A stretch of 35,883 nt of DNA from Azospirillum sp. (GTDB lineage: Bacteria > Pseudomonadota > Alphaproteobacteria > Azospirillales > Azospirillaceae): positions 1 through 35,883 of the forward strand of contig WGNK01000069.1 in NCBI GenBank assembly GCA_016124535.1. The letters run 5' to 3'. The notes under the pieces are model-generated. The model was not told the origin of the DNA and ran no database searches. It worked only from the letters and a program-made list of their open reading frames with translations. Numbering within the stretch: the stretch's first letter is position 1; each line of letters starts with the position of its first letter. Of this stretch, positions 18,711-26,826 are shown piece by piece. Made by a program: the position numbers and the translations under genes.

Positions 18711-19313
18711 TCAGCCGAGCAGCCAATAGGCCAGAATACCGACCATCGCGCCGATTGCCGCGCCCAGCCAGAAACCGCTCGACAGTTTCAGCCCCGGCAC
18801 CGGCGAACGCGGCGCTTCCGCGGCGGCCGGCGTCGGTTCGGGCGCTTCCACGGCGGGTTCGGCCTTGCCGGAACCGCCCAGCAGCTCGGAAAACTTGCCG
18901 AAGAATTCGTCGGCCATCTTGCGGGCAGTGGCATCGATCAGGCGCGAGCCGATCTGAGCCAGCTTGCCACCGACCTGGGCATGCGCGGTATAGCTGAGTA
19001 CCGTGGCGCCGCCATCGTCCTGCAGGCCGACCTTGGCACCGCCCTTGGCGAAGCCGGCAACGCCGCCGCTGCCTTCGCCGGATATCGTGTAGCCGTTGGG
19101 CGGGTCGATCTCCGACAGCTTGACCTTGCCGGTGAACCGGGCCTTGACCGGGCCGACCTTGGCCATCACCGCGGCGGTGAATTCCTCGCCGCCAGCCTTC
19201 TGATCCAGCGACTCGCAGCCAGGGATACATTGGCGCAGGATGTCGGGATCGTTGAGTGCCGCCCAGACGCGCTCGCGCGCGGCTGGAATCCGGTATTCGC
19301 CGGTCAGATCCAT
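18711..19313 (-). CDS. coxG: CoxG-like SRPBCC protein
   Basis: A 200-residue protein of the CoxG (COXG/SRPBCC, polyketide-cyclase-like) family. It opens MDLTGEYRIPAARERVWAAL, the usual start of the family fold, with the CIPGCES segment near residue 40 and GxLAQIGSRLIDATARKMADEFF near 130-155. A Pro/Ala linker leads to one C-terminal membrane segment (FWLGAAIGAMVGILAYWLLG), which would anchor it to the inner membrane; CoxG in Oligotropha recruits the enzyme to the membrane for electron transfer to quinone (family knowledge). The ATG at 19313 has gggggagg at good spacing, better than 19355. It is the first gene of the cox run. Confidence 0.9.
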   Translation of the reverse strand: MDLTGEYRIPAARERVWAALNDPDILRQCIPGCESLDQKAGGEEFTAAVMAKVGPVKARFTGKVKLSEIDPPNGYTISGEGSGGVAGFAKGGAKVGLQDDGGATVLSYTAHAQVGGKLAQIGSRLIDATARKMADEFFGKFSELLGGSGKAEPAVEAPEPTPAAAEAPRSPVPGLKLSSGFWLGAAIGAMVGILAYWLLG

Positions 19314-19482
19314 GGTGCCCTCCCCCCGAGGCATTTTTTTTGGTCCGTCCCGCACCGGGTTCCGGACAGCCTTTCGATCTTCAGCAATATGAGACGGTTA
19401 GGGTTTGTGATCAAGCGATTGTCGGGTCTGGGAGGCATGCAGCCGGCTCCCTCGGCCGCTCTGCCGCCCGCGCCGCGGGCGT

Positions 19483-19983
19483 TCACCGGGTCGCCGCCGG
19501 GGCGGCACCGACCCGTCCGGGGATCGTGGCCAGGCAGGCGGCGACGATGTCGTAGCAGGCGCCGAGATCGCTGCCGCTGCGGTAGACCAATTGCTCGACC
19601 ACGCCGTTGTGGAGCGTGACCGTCGCCTCGCAGCGCAGTTGCTCGACCCGGCTGTCGTAGTAAAAGTCGTCGTGCTGAAAAAAGGGGAAGCCGTAGCCCG
19701 GCCAGATCGGACCGCGGTCGCCCCAACGGTACGGTCCGGCAGTGGCCGCCGGCGTCGAGACCTGGCGAATTGCAACAAAAGTATAATAATCACGATTGTC
19801 GATGCTGGTCGCGCGGTTGGGCACCCCGGCGCAGGACAGCAGGGTCGGTTTCGCCATGCCGATCAGGACCTGCTGGGCGAACAGGGCATCGTCGGCGCGT
19901 GGATTGGCACAGGCCGACAGCCCGACGAGGGCGATCATGGCCCAGCTCCGGCAGCGGCCGAACGGCTTGCGCGCGCGCGTCAT
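19483..19983 (-). CDS. Lipoprotein, BamE/SmpA-like (tentative)
   Basis: A 166-residue probable lipoprotein: a short basic N-terminus, hydrophobic segment and lipobox LSAC with C25. The mature N-terminus contains FAQQVLIGMAKPTLLSCAGVP, close to the G-M-[ST]-[KR]-x-x-[ILV]-L-x-C-x-G-x-P pattern of BamE/SmpA-like outer-membrane lipoproteins. After it come an aromatic, Gly/Pro-rich stretch (PYRWGDRGPIWPGYGFPFF) and a beta-strand region. Three further cysteines are present. The ATG at 19983 is preferred because the lipobox then sits at the right distance; aaagga lies upstream. It is divergent from mobA and follows no cox function. The assignment rests on one motif. Confidence 0.7.
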   Translation of the reverse strand: MTRARKPFGRCRSWAMIALVGLSACANPRADDALFAQQVLIGMAKPTLLSCAGVPNRATSIDNRDYYTFVAIRQVSTPAATAGPYRWGDRGPIWPGYGFPFFQHDDFYYDSRVEQLRCEATVTLHNGVVEQLVYRSGSDLGACYDIVAACLATIPGRVGAAPAATR

Positions 19984-20192
19984 CGACGGAGTTCCTTTGT
20001 TCCGGTCCGGAGCGGGGCCAGGGATGAACCTGCGGGGCGATCGCCCCACGATGGTCAGATTGGCTGCCGGAGCCGCCGCTGCAACGGATTTCGATGCCGG
20101 TGCCGCCGGGCCTTGCCCTCGGCGGCCCGAGCGGGTCATGATCGGCGCATGGGTGAGCAAGCGCACTATCCCGCGGGCCGCCGGACCCGGCC

Positions 20193-20804
20193 ATGACCGT
20201 CCAGCCGGTGGCGGTGGTGCTGGCCGGCGGCCTGGCCACCCGTCTGGGCGGCCGCGACAAATCGCTGTTGCCGCTGGCCGGACGGCCGTTGCTGGCCCAC
20301 ATCCTCGACCGCATCGCGCCGCAAGTCGGCGCCGTGGCGATCAACGCCAATGGTGACCCGGCACGCTTTGCCGGCTTTGGCCTGCCGGTGGTCGCCGACG
20401 GCATCGCTGGTTTTCCCGGTCCCTTGGCGGGGGTGCTCGCCGGCCTGGAGTGGGCGCGCCGGCACGCCCCCGAAAGCCCGGATATTCTCACCGTGCCGGG
20501 CGATACGCCGTTTCTGCCGTGGGACCTCGTCGACCGGCTTGACCGCCACAGGACGGCGGCCGCGGCTGAACTCGCTTGTGCCGCCAGCGCCGGCCGGACG
20601 CATCCGGTCATCGGGCTATGGCCGGTGGCTCGGGCCGACGCGCTGCGCCGGGCCGTGGTCGGGGAGGGCGTGCGCAAGGTCGGGGTCTGGGCGGCGCGGT
20701 ACCGGCTGGTCACCGTCGACTTTGCTTGCCAGCCGCTCGACCCGTTCTTCAACGTCAATACCGAGGACGATCTGGTCCGGGCGGCGGCTTTGGCCGGCGG
20801 CTGA
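20193..20804 (+). CDS. mobA: Molybdenum cofactor guanylyltransferase
   Basis: A 203-residue cytoplasmic nucleotidyltransferase that converts Mo-molybdopterin to molybdopterin guanine dinucleotide. The GT-A-like N-terminus LAGGLATRLGGRDKSLLPL (11-29) carries the signature LAGGxxxRxGGxDK; PGDTPFLP (about 101-108) supplies the metal-binding aspartate, and the C-terminus has PFFNVNTEDDL. It lies near the cox molybdoenzyme genes but on the opposite strand. CODH-type enzymes use the cytosine form (MocA product), so MobA probably serves other enzymes. sbcD follows 44 bases later. Confidence 0.93.
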   Translation: MTVQPVAVVLAGGLATRLGGRDKSLLPLAGRPLLAHILDRIAPQVGAVAINANGDPARFAGFGLPVVADGIAGFPGPLAGVLAGLEWARRHAPESPDILTVPGDTPFLPWDLVDRLDRHRTAAAAELACAASAGRTHPVIGLWPVARADALRRAVVGEGVRKVGVWAARYRLVTVDFACQPLDPFFNVNTEDDLVRAAALAGG

Positions 20805-20848
20805 AGCTGCTGGACCGACCGGCTGGTATACCGCTATATCTTGGGGCC

Positions 20849-22117
20849 ATGCGTCTCCTGCACACAGCCGATTGGCATCTTGGGCAAAACTTCCACGGAT
20901 GGTCGCGGGACCGCGAGCACCGCAGGTTCCTCGACTGGCTGCTCGACCGCCTGGACGGCGAGGACGCCGATGCCCTGATCATCGCCGGTGACGTGTTCGA
21001 CGGCCAGAATCCGCCGATCCCGGCGCAACGCCTGTTCTTCAACTTCCTGGCCCGGGCCAAGGCGCGGCGGCCGGGATTGGATGTGGTGGTGATCGCTGGC
21101 AACCATGACAGCGGCGGCCGGCTGGAAGCACCGTCGCCGCTGCTCGACGAGATGGCGGTGCGGGTGGTCGGTGGCGTCGCCTGGGACCGCGCCCGCGGGC
21201 TGGATGCCGAACGCCTGCTGATCCCGCTGCACGATGCCGCGGGCCGGGTGGCCGCGTGGTGCATCGCGATGCCCTATCTGCGACCGGCCGATCTGCCGCC
21301 CGCCGCCGACGCCGACGGTGAACTCGTGTCCGAGCCCGATCCGCTGATCGAGGGCGTCCGCCGTCTCTACGCCGCGGCGGTGGCAGCCGCGGCGGTTCGC
21401 CGCGAGGCCGGGCAGGCGCTGATCGCGACCGGCCACTGCTACATGACCGGCGGCCAGATCTCCGACCTGAGCGAACGCCGGATCCTTGGCGGAAATCTCC
21501 ATGCCCTGCCAGCGGAGATTTTTCCCGACGAACTCTCCTATGTCGCCCTCGGCCATCTTCACCGGGCCCAGCGGGTCGCGGGGCGGGAAAATCTCCGCTA
21601 CAGCGGTTCGCCGATCCCGCTGGCGGTGGACGAAGTCAGGTATCCTCACCAGGTAGTATCCGTCGAATTCGACCGCGATCTGGCTGTTGCGATCACCCCG
21701 ATCCCGGTGCCGCGCTTCGTGGACATCCTGAGGCTGCCGGACGGCGGCACGCCGGGCGCTGCTGCGGCGGCGCTGGCGGCGATCGACCGGCTGCCGGCTG
21801 CCGCCGCGGGTTCGGACCCGCTGGACTGGCCCTATCTGGAACTCTCGATCCGGCTCGACCAGCCGATGCCGTCGTTGCGGGGCGATTGCGACGCGGCACT
21901 GGTCGGCAAGGCGGTCCGCCTGGTCGGTCTGGCGGTGTCGGGTGGCGGCTCCGGTCAGGCGCTGGCCGACGCGGTGAGCCAGCCGGACCTGGCGCAGTTG
22001 ACGCCCGAGGAGGTGTTTCGCCGCCGCTGGAGCCGGTCCCACGACGGCGAGCCCGAGTCTGCGGTGATCGAGGCGTTCCTGGACGTGGTCCAGGCGGTCG
22101 AGGAGGAGGCCCCTTGA
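20849..22117 (+). CDS. sbcD: Exonuclease SbcCD, nuclease subunit SbcD
   Basis: A 422-residue Mre11-type nuclease. Phosphoesterase motifs for the two manganese ions appear in order: DWHLGQ (D8, H10), GDVFD (D48), GNHDS (N85, H86) and LGHLHRAQ. With SbcC it cuts hairpins and trims DNA ends at replication or repair intermediates. The ATG at 20849 gives the canonical MRLLHTADWHLG start; the frame is open further upstream within mobA but is not conserved. Its stop overlaps the sbcC start (TTGA), so the subunits are translated together. Confidence 0.95.
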   Translation: MRLLHTADWHLGQNFHGWSRDREHRRFLDWLLDRLDGEDADALIIAGDVFDGQNPPIPAQRLFFNFLARAKARRPGLDVVVIAGNHDSGGRLEAPSPLLDEMAVRVVGGVAWDRARGLDAERLLIPLHDAAGRVAAWCIAMPYLRPADLPPAADADGELVSEPDPLIEGVRRLYAAAVAAAAVRREAGQALIATGHCYMTGGQISDLSERRILGGNLHALPAEIFPDELSYVALGHLHRAQRVAGRENLRYSGSPIPLAVDEVRYPHQVVSVEFDRDLAVAITPIPVPRFVDILRLPDGGTPGAAAAALAAIDRLPAAAAGSDPLDWPYLELSIRLDQPMPSLRGDCDAALVGKAVRLVGLAVSGGGSGQALADAVSQPDLAQLTPEEVFRRRWSRSHDGEPESAVIEAFLDVVQAVEEEAP

Positions 22118-25100
22118 ACATTCTGGCGATCCGCGGCGCCAATCTGGCCAGCCTGGCCGAGCCCTTCGTGGTCGATTTCGCCGGGCCGCCGCTCGGCCAT
22201 GCCGGGGTGTTCGCGATCACCGGCCCCACCGGTGCCGGCAAGAGCACCCTGCTCGATGCCTTGTGCCTGGCGCTGTTCGACGAGATGCCCCGGCTGCCCA
22301 CCGGCCGGGCGGCACGGCTGGGCCGCGACGACGAGCCCGATGAGAGCCGGGTCGCCGCCAACGACGTGCGTTCGATCCTGCGCCGCGGTGCGGTCTCCGG
22401 CTATGCCGAGGTCGATTTCGAGGGGGGCGACGGCCAGACCTATCGCGCCCGCTGGGAAATTCGCCGGGCGCGCGACCGCGCCGGCGGCAAGCTGCAAAAG
22501 ACCGAGATGACGCTGCGCCGGGGCGACGGCGACCTGATCGCCGCCGGTAAGACCGAGGTTCTGGCCGAAACCGAACGCCGGCTTGGCGTCACGGCGAAAC
22601 AATTCCGCCGCTCGGTGCTGTTGGCCCAGGGCGATTTCGCCAATTTTCTCAAGGCGCCGCCAGCAGAGCGCTCGGCAATCCTGGAGCTGATTACCGGCAC
22701 CGAAATCTACTCCCGGATTTCGGTCAAGGCGTTCGATCGCGCCAAGGAGGCGCGGCTTGGCCTGGAGACGCTGGAAAATCAGCTGGCGGCAGTGGAGCCG
22801 ATGACCGCGGCGGCGCGTGAGGCCGCCGTCGCCGATGTTGTGCAGGCCGAGCAGACGATCGCCCGCGGCGAGGCCGAGCGCGAGACGGCGCGGCGGCAGG
22901 TCGAGTGGTATCGTCGCCTCGACGTCCTGGTCGGCGAGGCCGCTGCGGCCGATCATCTGTACGATCAGGCCGCCGCCGCGGTGGCTGGTGCGGCGCCGCG
23001 GCGCGCCGAACTTGCAGCTTGCGTCACGGTTCAGCCGCTGCGCCGGTTGCTGGCCGACCAGGATCGCACGGAAGCCGAACTGAGCCGCGCCGAGGCGGCC
23101 CAGACCGAGGCGCGCGGCGCCTCGCAGCTGGCTGCCGAAGCGGTGGCGGCGCGGGCTGACGAAGCTCGGACCGCCGCCGCCGCCCATGATCAGGCGGCCG
23201 CCGCGCAGGCGGTCGCCGCGCCCGATCTGGCGCGCGCCGCCGATCTCGACAGCCGATTGGCTGCGCTTGGCGATGAACACACCAAGGCGGCGGCAGAACA
23301 CCAGCGCTCGAGCGCCGTCTGCCGTGATCTTGAGGCGGGCCGCCAGCGTCTCGATGCCGCCCTGGTGGCGCTCGACGACGGGCTCGCCGGGCATGCCGCC
23401 TGGCTCGCCGAAAATGCCGCCCTGGCCCCGGTGGTCGAACAATGGCGACGTTGGGACAGCCTGCTGGAGCGCCATGAGGAGGCGACGCGCGCGCTGGCGG
23501 ATGCCGGTATCGCGCTGGCGACGCTGGACGCCGAGCGCGCGCGGCTGGCCGAGCGGCGGCCCGCCCTGGAGCGGGGGCGCAGCGAGGCGCGGGACGCGCT
23601 CGAGACCGCCGCCGAACGACTGCGCGCCTTGAAGGCGGAAGCCCGGCCGACCCTGGCCGAGCTGGCCGAGCGGCGCCAGGGCTTGGAAGCCCGGCGCACG
23701 GCGCTGCAGAGCTTGACGGCACTCGTGGAGGAGGCGCTGCGAGCCGGCGCCGCCGCCGCCGCCGCCGCGCGTGACGGCGCCGAGCACGGGGATCGCCACC
23801 GCCGCGAAGATGCCGCCGCCGCCGTCGCGCGTGACGCCGCAGAGCGGACCGCGGCGGCGCTCGGCGAAGCCGAGGACGCGCTGAGGCGGGTCGAACTGGC
23901 GCGCCGGCAGGATGTCGAATCCCTGCGGGCGCGGTTGGAGCCCGGCCAGGCTTGTCCGGTCTGTGGCGGTGCCGAGCATCCGTGGGCGGACCACGGTGCC
24001 GGGGCGGTGCTGGATCAACTCGGCGATCGGCAGGCGGCCCGGGTGGCGACGCTGCGTCGGGATCAGCAGGCTCAGATTTCGGCACTCGCGGGCCACGAAA
24101 CCGCGGCACGGGAAGCGGCCAGCCGCCGGCTGGAAGCGGAGGCCCGCGGGAGCGAGGCCGCCAGCGCGGTCGCCCGGTCGACCCGGCAATGGTGCGCGGC
24201 CGCGGTGGCCGTCCCGGATCTGCCCGGTGACCCCTGCGATCCAGCGGCGCGGCTGGGTCTGGACGCGGGGCTCGCCGAGGCGGAATCCGCGGTGGCAGCG
24301 GTTCTCTCCGACCAGGCGGCGGCGATCGCGTGGAATGCCGGTCTCGACGCCGCGGCCGAGGCCCGCCACCAGGCGGTGGAGGCGGCGAATGCCGCCGCGG
24401 CAGCACTGGCCGGTCTGACCGAGCGCCTCGACCGCCTGGGCGCGGAGCGGGCGCTGGCGGAGGCGGCAAGCGCCCGCGCCGAGCGCGACTGCGACCAGGT
24501 ATTCGAGGCGCTCGCCGCTCCCCTGGCCGGGCTGGCGAATTGGCGCGATGACCTGGCCGGCGATACCGCGAGGTTTCGGGCCGGGTTGGCGGTGCGTGTC
24601 ACCGCCTGGCAAGAGCGGGAGCACACCGCCGCCCGCTCGCGCGCCGAGCGTGACGAACTGGTGGCCAATCGCCGTCAGGCCGTGGCCATGGCGGAGGGCG
24701 CCGCCGAGACCGAGGCGGCAGCCGGACGCCGTGCCGCGGAGCTGGCGGCGGCATTGGCCCAGCTCGCCGAACAGCGGGCCGGGGTGCTGGACGGGCGCGC
24801 GGTCGGCTTGGTCCGGCAGGAGCTGGCCGCGCGGCTGGAGGTCGCCGGTCGTGCCCGCCTGCGCGCGACGACGGCGCAGCAACTGGCGGAGAGCCGGCTG
24901 GCGGCGGCGGCGCGCGATGTCTCGCTCCGAGCCGAGGCCGCAGCCGAACGCCGGGCCGCCGCAGACGAGGCGCGGACGGCGCTGGCCTGCGAATTGGAGT
25001 CGCGTCGGCTCGATCGCGACGAACTGCGTCGCCGCCTCGGGCACGACCAGGCTTGGCTGGACCGCGAGCAGGACTCCCTCGCACGGCTGGATCGTGCCGC

Positions 25101-25863
25101 GGGCGACGCCGCGGTGCGGGCCGGGGAACGCCGGGAGATGGTGCTCCGGCATCGCGCCGCCGGCGAACCGGAGCACGACGCGGCGACCGCCGCGGCCGCG
25201 CTGGAGGTGGCCGCGGCAGCGGTCGAGGCGGCGCGCGTGGTGCTGGTCGGGCACCAGGCCCGGCTGCGCGCCGACGACGACAAGCGGACTCAGGGGGCAG
25301 CCCTCCGAGAGGCCCTGGCGGTCCAACGTCAGGACAGCGCGCGCTGGGCGATCGTCAACGATCTGATCGGTTCGGCCGACGGCAAGAAGTTTCGCAACTT
25401 CGCCCAGAGCCTCAGCCTGGATCTGTTGCTCGGCCACGCCAACCGCCAGTTGACCGAGCTGGCCCGGCGCTATCGGCTGCAACGCGTGCAGAACTCTGAT
25501 CTCGAGTTGCAGGTGGTCGATCTCGAGATGGCCAACGACGTGCGCGGCGTTCACAGCCTGTCGGGCGGCGAGACCTTCCTGGTGTCGCTGGCGCTGGCGC
25601 TCGGTCTGTCGGCGATGGCGGGTGGGCGCATCCGCTTCGGCACCCTGTTCATCGATGAGGGGTTCGGCGCCCTTGACCCCGACAGCCTGGACATCGCCCT
25701 GTCCTGTCTGGAGGCGTTGCAGGCGGGCGGGCGGCGGGTCGGCGTGATCAGCCACATTCCCGCCCTGGTCGAGCGCATCGGCACCCAGGTCCGGGTAACG
25801 CCTTGTGGCGGCGGACGCAGTACCGTCGCGGTGGCCCGGACGCACGGCGGCCTGTCGGCGTGA
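22114..25863 (+). CDS. sbcC: Exonuclease SbcCD, ATPase subunit SbcC
   Basis: A Rad50/SMC-type ATPase of 1249 residues. Walker A is GPTGAGKST (37-45); the ABC signature LSGGE lies at 1149-1153, and Walker B with the catalytic acid is FIDEGFG (D1181, E1182). Two very long Ala/Arg/Glu-rich coiled coils flank the zinc hook CPVC (C614, C617), which joins two SbcC arms. The start is TTG at 22114, supported by gaggagg directly upstream and by the homologous N-terminus (M)NILAIRGANLASL; it overlaps the sbcD stop. The length is at the long end of the normal range. The high Ala/Glu/Arg content produces long empty frames on the opposite strand, which are not genes. Confidence 0.95.
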   Translation: MNILAIRGANLASLAEPFVVDFAGPPLGHAGVFAITGPTGAGKSTLLDALCLALFDEMPRLPTGRAARLGRDDEPDESRVAANDVRSILRRGAVSGYAEVDFEGGDGQTYRARWEIRRARDRAGGKLQKTEMTLRRGDGDLIAAGKTEVLAETERRLGVTAKQFRRSVLLAQGDFANFLKAPPAERSAILELITGTEIYSRISVKAFDRAKEARLGLETLENQLAAVEPMTAAAREAAVADVVQAEQTIARGEAERETARRQVEWYRRLDVLVGEAAAADHLYDQAAAAVAGAAPRRAELAACVTVQPLRRLLADQDRTEAELSRAEAAQTEARGASQLAAEAVAARADEARTAAAAHDQAAAAQAVAAPDLARAADLDSRLAALGDEHTKAAAEHQRSSAVCRDLEAGRQRLDAALVALDDGLAGHAAWLAENAALAPVVEQWRRWDSLLERHEEATRALADAGIALATLDAERARLAERRPALERGRSEARDALETAAERLRALKAEARPTLAELAERRQGLEARRTALQSLTALVEEALRAGAAAAAAARDGAEHGDRHRREDAAAAVARDAAERTAAALGEAEDALRRVELARRQDVESLRARLEPGQACPVCGGAEHPWADHGAGAVLDQLGDRQAARVATLRRDQQAQISALAGHETAAREAASRRLEAEARGSEAASAVARSTRQWCAAAVAVPDLPGDPCDPAARLGLDAGLAEAESAVAAVLSDQAAAIAWNAGLDAAAEARHQAVEAANAAAAALAGLTERLDRLGAERALAEAASARAERDCDQVFEALAAPLAGLANWRDDLAGDTARFRAGLAVRVTAWQEREHTAARSRAERDELVANRRQAVAMAEGAAETEAAAGRRAAELAAALAQLAEQRAGVLDGRAVGLVRQELAARLEVAGRARLRATTAQQLAESRLAAAARDVSLRAEAAAERRAAADEARTALACELESRRLDRDELRRRLGHDQAWLDREQDSLARLDRAAGDAAVRAGERREMVLRHRAAGEPEHDAATAAAALEVAAAAVEAARVVLVGHQARLRADDDKRTQGAALREALAVQRQDSARWAIVNDLIGSADGKKFRNFAQSLSLDLLLGHANRQLTELARRYRLQRVQNSDLELQVVDLEMANDVRGVHSLSGGETFLVSLALALGLSAMAGGRIRFGTLFIDEGFGALDPDSLDIALSCLEALQAGGRRVGVISHIPALVERIGTQVRVTPCGGGRSTVAVARTHGGLSA

Positions 25864-25918
25864 GTCCCGGGGGAGTCAGTCCGGGCCTGCTATGCGCCAG
25901 CGGTAGCACGGGCCGGGG

Positions 25919-25946
25919 TGAAAGATCGCGGTGGGCGTCTTATAAG
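25919..25946 (+). promoter_or_regulatory. Possible promoter of hspQ
   Basis: TATAAG (25941-25946) is one base from the sigma-70 -10 consensus; the -35 candidate TGAAAG (25919-25924) is weak at a 16-base spacing. Transcription would begin about 20 bases before the hspQ ATG. A heat-shock sigma element, expected for hspQ in enterobacteria, was looked for and not seen. Confidence 0.35.
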
Positions 25947-25972
25947 AGTTGCCGGGTGTGGCGGTAGCAACC

Positions 25973-26368
25973 ATGTCATTGGGACCGGCCGACAGGGGCG
26001 ACAGCCCACGGCGGCGGCCAACGGAGTACCAGAACTTGGCTCGGCAGCGACTAGCGAAGTTCGGCATCGGGGAGGTCGTGCAGCACCGCGTCTATCCATT
26101 TCGCGGTGTCATCTTCGACGTCGACCCGACCTTTGATAATTCCGAGGAGTGGTGGCTGGCGATTCCCGAAGAGGTCCGTCCGCACAAGGATCAGCCCTTC
26201 TACCATCTCCTGGCTGAGAATGCCCAGGGTTCCTATATCGCCTATGTCTCGGAGCAGAACCTGAGGGTCGATGACAGCGGATTGCCGATCGACCACCCAG
26301 GCGTGCCCTTCCTGTTCGGCGAATTACGCGATGGCCGCTATGCGCTGAAGGGCATCAATCCCAATTGA
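25973..26368 (+). CDS. hspQ: HspQ / YccV family heat-shock protein
   Basis: A 131-residue cytoplasmic protein. From residue 24 it follows the HspQ family: ARQRLAKFGIGEVVQHRVYP, GVIFDVDPTF, the NSEEWWLAIPEEVRPHKDQPFYHLLAE block (split here over about 58-84), and YIAYVSEQNL. In E. coli HspQ binds hemimethylated oriC DNA and acts as a specificity factor for Lon protease (family knowledge). The ATG at 25973 is taken as start; a TTG at 25949 is possible, and neither has a clear Shine-Dalgarno sequence. The first 20 residues are a poorly conserved basic extension. Confidence 0.88.
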   Translation: MSLGPADRGDSPRRRPTEYQNLARQRLAKFGIGEVVQHRVYPFRGVIFDVDPTFDNSEEWWLAIPEEVRPHKDQPFYHLLAENAQGSYIAYVSEQNLRVDDSGLPIDHPGVPFLFGELRDGRYALKGINPN

Positions 26369-26409
26369 TACCCCCTTCTGTTGGCCCAACGATACGGTGA
26401 CTCGTTGAC

Positions 26410-26658
26410 TCAGTCGTCGTCGTCTTCGTGTTCCGCATCGGCCTCGATCTGGGCGGCCAGATCGCGCAGCATGTCGACCACGTCTTCATGGCTGGTCTCT
26501 TCGACCGCGGCGTTGACCGCGGCTTCGATCATCGCGACGGCAACATAGGGGCCGAGGCTGCCACCGTCAGTCATCGCCTTTTGCAAATGCTTCTCGGCGA
26601 TGTCCAGGGCCTTCTCGAACATGGCATCGGCGGGGAGGGAGGGGTCGTCGCTGGGCAT
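26410..26658 (-). CDS. Small acidic protein of unknown function
   Basis: An 82-residue soluble, mostly helical protein: ADAMFEKALDIAEKHLQKAM near the N-terminus, then GPYVAVAMIEAAVNAAVEE and an acidic tail ending EHEDDDD. I do not recognise a named family, though the compact, well-behaved composition and the aggac sequence upstream of the ATG support a real gene. It lies between hspQ and the multicopper oxidase on the opposite strand. Function unknown. Confidence 0.7.
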   Translation of the reverse strand: MPSDDPSLPADAMFEKALDIAEKHLQKAMTDGGSLGPYVAVAMIEAAVNAAVEETSHEDVVDMLRDLAAQIEADAEHEDDDD

Positions 26659-26826
26659 GGCAAGCGTCCTGGCATGAAAGGGTCAAGCGGAAGCCCAGCT
26701 ATAGCATTTCGGCCGCGGCGGGCAGTCGAAATTTGCCGCGGTCATCGGATTTCTGATCCTGCTCTGGCAAGCATGGCACAGCCTTGGAATGCCCGCTAAT
26801 CTGCGTGAACGCAACGGAGGGTGGTC

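Noticed and set aside
21955..25845. A 1296-codon open frame on the strand opposite sbcC
   Set aside because: It is antisense to a complete, motif-verified sbcC. Such empty frames are expected from Ala/Arg/Glu-rich coding DNA of high G+C, and its translation has no recognisable domain.
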